A stretch of DNA of 41,904 bases from Candidatus Thorarchaeota archaeon. GTDB lineage: Archaea; Asgardarchaeota; Thorarchaeia; Thorarchaeales; Thorarchaeaceae. The translations under genes and the position numbers were made by a program. This document shows, piece after piece, positions 39,400 through 41,904 of the stretch. Under the pieces are notes generated by a model. It did no database searches. It was not told the DNA's origin and saw nothing but the letters and a program-made list of their open reading frames with translations. Numbering within the stretch: position 1 is the stretch's first letter; the number at the start of each line of letters is the position of its first letter. The stretch lies in NCBI GenBank assembly GCA_004524565.1, contig SDNZ01000008.1, positions 1 to 41,904 of the forward strand, given 5' to 3'.

Positions 39400-40377
39400 A
39401 TGAGTTGGTCGAAAAATAATAATGAACCTAAAAAACGAAAACCGAAGACACCTCAGGGAATTTCGGCAATGTCAAAGGATCTCTACTTGGGATTCAAATT
39501 TGCTGTGAATCATTTTCTATCATATTTCTTGGCTATGTTAGGAATTGTCATATTGACAGTGATCATGGTAATTGTGGTTCTTCTCTTCATTGTTGTCCCC
39601 TTGATTCTCTTTGTAGGATTACCTGCGATTATTGCATGGGTAACATCATTCAGTATTGAAGTAGGAACTCTTGAGGGCACTATGCTCATAGCGATAGTCC
39701 TTATGATTGTCATGCCGATTCTTGGACCGTTCTTCATAGCTTATGGATCCCTGTACGGTATGTCAAGGGAGATAATTGAGAGTGAATCTACATCTGCAGA
39801 GTCAGCTTTCTCATGGTACAGGAAGAGAGGTCTTTCACTTGCAGGTGGGGGAATAATCCATTTCATTGTTTCTCTCGCTCCTTTCTTGATTGCGATATAT
39901 GCGATTTTTGCTACACCGATTCCAGTTCCTACTAATGAATCATTGAGACTGATTCTTCCTGTAGGTTTCATCTGGGTCATTCTCTCAAATGGTATGTTAT
40001 CTTTGACATTTCCAGGTATCATTGATGGATTGTCAGCTGCAGGGGCAGCGAAACGTTCTGTTAGACTCTGCTGTAGATCTCCTGGCAGGGTGCTTGGATC
40101 ATGGTCGGTCTTCGTAGTATTGATTGGTGTTCCGATTATGTCATTTATTGATGACCCATTATTCGATTGGATTTCATTTATTCCGGATGGATTCTTGGAA
40201 CCCTACACACTTGTAATTGCCTTACTAATATTGTTCTTAGTTCTTCCAGCAATGTCAATCACATTCTCAAGAATATACTTGATTCTAACAGCTCAGGATG
40301 AGTCTGTTTATGATAATGACGATGATAACAACGAGGATTACACGATTAAGTTGGAGGTAGATTACGACGAATCCTAA
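39400..40377 (+). CDS. Polytopic membrane protein (DUF975/GDPD-membrane-domain-like)
   Basis: 325 residues: a basic N-terminus, a 'DLYLGFKFAVNHFLSYFLAMLGIVIL' amphipathic-then-membrane start, about six helices, and an acidic Asp/Asn/Glu C-terminal tail ('DNDDDNNEDYTIKLEVDYDES'). The layout of long helices with a 'GIIDGLSAAGAAKRSVRLCCRSPGRVLGSW' amphipathic loop resembles the membrane domain that occurs in DUF975 and GDPD-linked proteins. No catalytic motif is seen. Its stop overlaps the start region of the next gene. Confidence 0.7.
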   Translation: MSWSKNNNEPKKRKPKTPQGISAMSKDLYLGFKFAVNHFLSYFLAMLGIVILTVIMVIVVLLFIVVPLILFVGLPAIIAWVTSFSIEVGTLEGTMLIAIVLMIVMPILGPFFIAYGSLYGMSREIIESESTSAESAFSWYRKRGLSLAGGGIIHFIVSLAPFLIAIYAIFATPIPVPTNESLRLILPVGFIWVILSNGMLSLTFPGIIDGLSAAGAAKRSVRLCCRSPGRVLGSWSVFVVLIGVPIMSFIDDPLFDWISFIPDGFLEPYTLVIALLILFLVLPAMSITFSRIYLILTAQDESVYDNDDDNNEDYTIKLEVDYDES

Positions 40378-40999
40378 GACCACCCCTCCTGCAATCAAAG
40401 AGTATGTAGTCATATCTAACCTGAAAACTATCAAGCTTCTCCTTGATCGTACTCGAGCAGATATCGTCTTCAAATATTTGGTACATGACGAAATGACTGT
40501 GAAACAACTTTCAGATGCAATGGGCAAAAAACCCGGAACTGTTCTTCATCATGTGCAAAAACTCAACAGTGCGGGGATCATTGAGATGGTCAGGACTCAT
40601 GAAACAACTCGAGGGATTGTTGAACGGTACTACAGAGCAATAGCAAGGGAGTATCGATTGGGAATCACTGAGATGATGAGATCGCGTGTAAAAACCACAT
40701 CTCCTAGAAATCCTATCCAATCAACTGTTATAGGACTATCCTCTCTAGGAATTGTCATTTCAGAAGGAGATATGAAACGAGCAAGGGAATTACTGACAAG
40801 AATGACTGAGATCGAAGACAAGATTGAGAATGTCATCAACAGACCAGATAATACAGAATTTCAGAGTTTACCATCATCAATTAGAATTGATGTAATGAAA
40901 AACATGCAACGTTTCCTCTTGTCAAAGAATAGCACATACAACGAACTACTCAGCGAATGGCACGATTTGCTCTCTCAGTACCTCAATGGAAAGAGCTAG
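40361..40999 (+). CDS. Winged-helix transcriptional regulator lacking a standard start codon
   Basis: Clear ArsR-like winged helix: 'LKTIKLLLDRTRADIVFKYLVHDEMTVKQLSDAMGKKPGTVLHHVQKLNSAGIIEMVRTHETTRGIVERYYRAIAREY', followed by a helical C-terminal domain with paired basic and acidic helices. The first helix (before the TTG at 40478) is needed for the fold, yet the open frame back to TAG 40358-40360 has no ATG, GTG or TTG. Candidates are ATT 40361 or ACG 40364/40367, just after GGAGG (40353-40357), overlapping the end of the previous gene. Likely the regulator of this cluster (inference). Confidence 0.7.
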   Translation: MTTNPKTTPPAIKEYVVISNLKTIKLLLDRTRADIVFKYLVHDEMTVKQLSDAMGKKPGTVLHHVQKLNSAGIIEMVRTHETTRGIVERYYRAIAREYRLGITEMMRSRVKTTSPRNPIQSTVIGLSSLGIVISEGDMKRARELLTRMTEIEDKIENVINRPDNTEFQSLPSSIRIDVMKNMQRFLLSKNSTYNELLSEWHDLLSQYLNGKS

Positions 41000-41007
41000 A
41001 GCAAACC

Positions 41008-41246
41008 GTGTTCTTTTCTTTTCTTCTAGAAATCTTAGAGCAAGTACTTCAAGCTATAAGCAAAAATACACTCTTCATAATTCCAGTCAAATTGATTGCC
41101 TCTCCAACATGGAGGATATTTCGCAAGTGGTTAAAATCTCAATATATCTCATTTTCTAAGAGTAACCTAAAAAATCGACACAATCCTTACAAGAGGAATT
41201 AAGCTGCTCTTGAACTCTCAGATAGAATGGAAGTGACCCATAGATA
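41008..41246 (+). other. Intergenic region with pyrimidine tract
   Basis: Just after the regulator stop, a pyrimidine-rich run (about 41012-41027, TTCTTTTCTTTTCTTC) is a probable archaeal termination signal. The remaining bases show an AT-rich CAATATATCTC (about 41138-41148) that may be the TATA element for the next gene. No further gene is supported. Confidence 0.4.
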
Positions 41247-41624
41247 ATGAAGTGCATGAAGATCTATGTAGCAGGACCCTATACCGGAAATACATCCGAA
41301 CAGATTGAAGAAAATGTCCGGAATGCAATGGAAGCAGGATTGAAAATCTGGAAGAAGGGCCATTTCCCGTATATTCCACATCTGACTCACTGGCCTGATA
41401 TTTTATCAAGAGAACTTGGGATTGATATGGATTGGGCTGATTATATGAGATGGCATGCACCTTGGGTTGATGATTGCGATGCACTGTTTCTATTAGGTGA
41501 ATCCAAAGGATCACTTCTTGAACTCCAAAGAGCAATTGAGGAAAATAAATTGGTGTTCAGATCAATCGATGATATTCCTGAAGTATCAAGATCACTTACA
41601 TGGGCTGATACTCATTTAGAATAG
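41247..41624 (+). CDS. Nucleoside 2-deoxyribosyltransferase-like / DUF4406 protein
   Basis: 125 residues. 'MKIYVAGPYTGNTSEQIEENVRNAMEAGLKIWKKGHFPYIPHLTHWPDI', 'DWADYMRWHAPWVDDCDALFLLGESKGSLLELQRAIEENKLVF' has the Rossmann-like nucleoside deoxyribosyltransferase pattern: start strand with 'GPYTG', 'DCDALFLLG', and 'S.G...E...A'. The Glu in 'LLELQRA' is the likely nucleophile. ATG 41247 opens the frame; ATG 41256 begins with the first strand. Confidence 0.75.
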   Translation: MKCMKIYVAGPYTGNTSEQIEENVRNAMEAGLKIWKKGHFPYIPHLTHWPDILSRELGIDMDWADYMRWHAPWVDDCDALFLLGESKGSLLELQRAIEENKLVFRSIDDIPEVSRSLTWADTHLE

Positions 41625-41633
41625 AAGTCACTA

Positions 41634-41904
41634 CTACTCTCTTGCTGCAGGGAGAGTTACTTTGAAGATTTTCTGTAGGTATATTTCATCCTCTATTGTT
41701 TCATGAACCGAAAGTTCACCATTTAGAGACTCAACTATTGTCCTTGCAACAGTAATTCCTAATATCCCACTGCTGTATGATTTTTGATTCTCAACCTTTT
41801 TGCATGGTGTATTAATTGTGATTTCCCAGAGACCCTCACCATCTCGTTCAAACTCATTCAGATCAACAAAAACAGCACTACCCGTACGATAGCAGTCTAG
41901 AACG
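41634..41904 (-). CDS. C-terminal end of a histidine-kinase ATPase domain (5' part outside window)
   Basis: The minus strand is open from the window edge to TAG 41634-41636. The last 90 residues include 'SSGILGITVARTIVESLNGELSVHETIEDEIYLQKIFKVTLP', which matches the G2 box and final strand of a HATPase_c domain, with 'SGILGI' in place of the usual GxGLGL. The preceding 'VFVDLNEFERDGEGLWEITINTP' would be the strands before it. Domains upstream cannot be seen. Confidence 0.6.
   Translation of the reverse strand, partial: VLDCYRTGSAVFVDLNEFERDGEGLWEITINTPCKKVENQKSYSSGILGITVARTIVESLNGELSVHETIEDEIYLQKIFKVTLPAARE

Noticed and set aside
40957-41202. Plus-strand frame starting inside the winged-helix gene
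   Set aside because: Begins within the regulator in another frame, crosses a pyrimidine-tract terminator, and shows no family features.

Overview
The window looks like chromosomal DNA of an archaeon, most plausibly an Asgard lineage of the Thorarchaeota/Lokiarchaeota kind. That placement is inference, because no rRNA or ribosomal protein is present to anchor it. Visible support: BRE/TATA-type promoters about 25 bp upstream of likely transcription starts, frequent GTG/TTG starts with GGAGG-like ribosome binding sites, a single-OB-fold ssDNA-binding protein with an arginine/glycine tail of the crenarchaeal/hSSB kind, a PARP-type zinc finger, cysteine-bearing leucine-rich-repeat proteins and PAS histidine kinases with archaeal 'HDxNN' H-boxes. 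Coding density is high. I see no tRNA, rRNA, CRISPR array, insertion sequence or integrase.

Layout. 1-4.2 kb, mostly minus strand: the 3'-truncated end of a membrane-anchored TlpA-like thioredoxin, a coiled-coil/winged-helix protein, two tandem leucine-rich-repeat paralogs, a PH-domain membrane protein and a YbjN-like protein. 4.2-9.1 kb, plus strand: a PadR regulator behind a three-half-site operator, translationally coupled to a HAAS-type membrane protein, then an NfeD-like membrane protein carrying a 110-residue His/Asp/Glu repeat, paired with a flotillin-like SPFH protein. 9.2-10.4 kb: TusA, a Met-rich membrane protein and DsrE (sulfur relay). 10.4-14.6 kb: a histidine kinase with a C-terminal thioredoxin-like domain, divergent from an ArsR repressor and a Zn/Cd-type P1B ATPase. 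14.6-18.0 kb: an ABC-2 exporter pair and SfsA. 18.0-22.4 kb: a REC protein with an orphan H-box helix, DinB, and a four-PAS histidine kinase.

22.3-30.3 kb is mostly metabolism and housekeeping: a threonine dehydratase-like PLP enzyme, a YhhN-like membrane protein, a PPOX-fold protein, an ACT protein, a nitroreductase, an orphan EutA reactivase, an unknown polytopic protein, TrmO, an acyl-CoA thioesterase and the PARP-finger protein. 30.4-36.4 kb: a second thioredoxin-tailed kinase paralog that has lost its phospho-acceptor histidine, an MFS transporter, an unknown protein, an M24 protein missing metal ligands, and the OB-fold/RGG protein. 36.4-41.0 kb: a five-gene plus-strand cluster behind a TATA box and a perfect 20-bp palindrome, encoding membrane proteins, a secreted membrane-anchored beta-lactamase-fold hydrolase and a winged-helix regulator with no ordinary start codon. 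A nucleoside deoxyribosyltransferase-like protein and the end of another sensor kinase close the window.

The most interesting themes are redox and metal sensing (two kinase-thioredoxin fusions, one a likely pseudokinase, near metal efflux and sulfur-relay genes), the His-rich NfeD/flotillin pair, and the eukaryote-like PARP finger.
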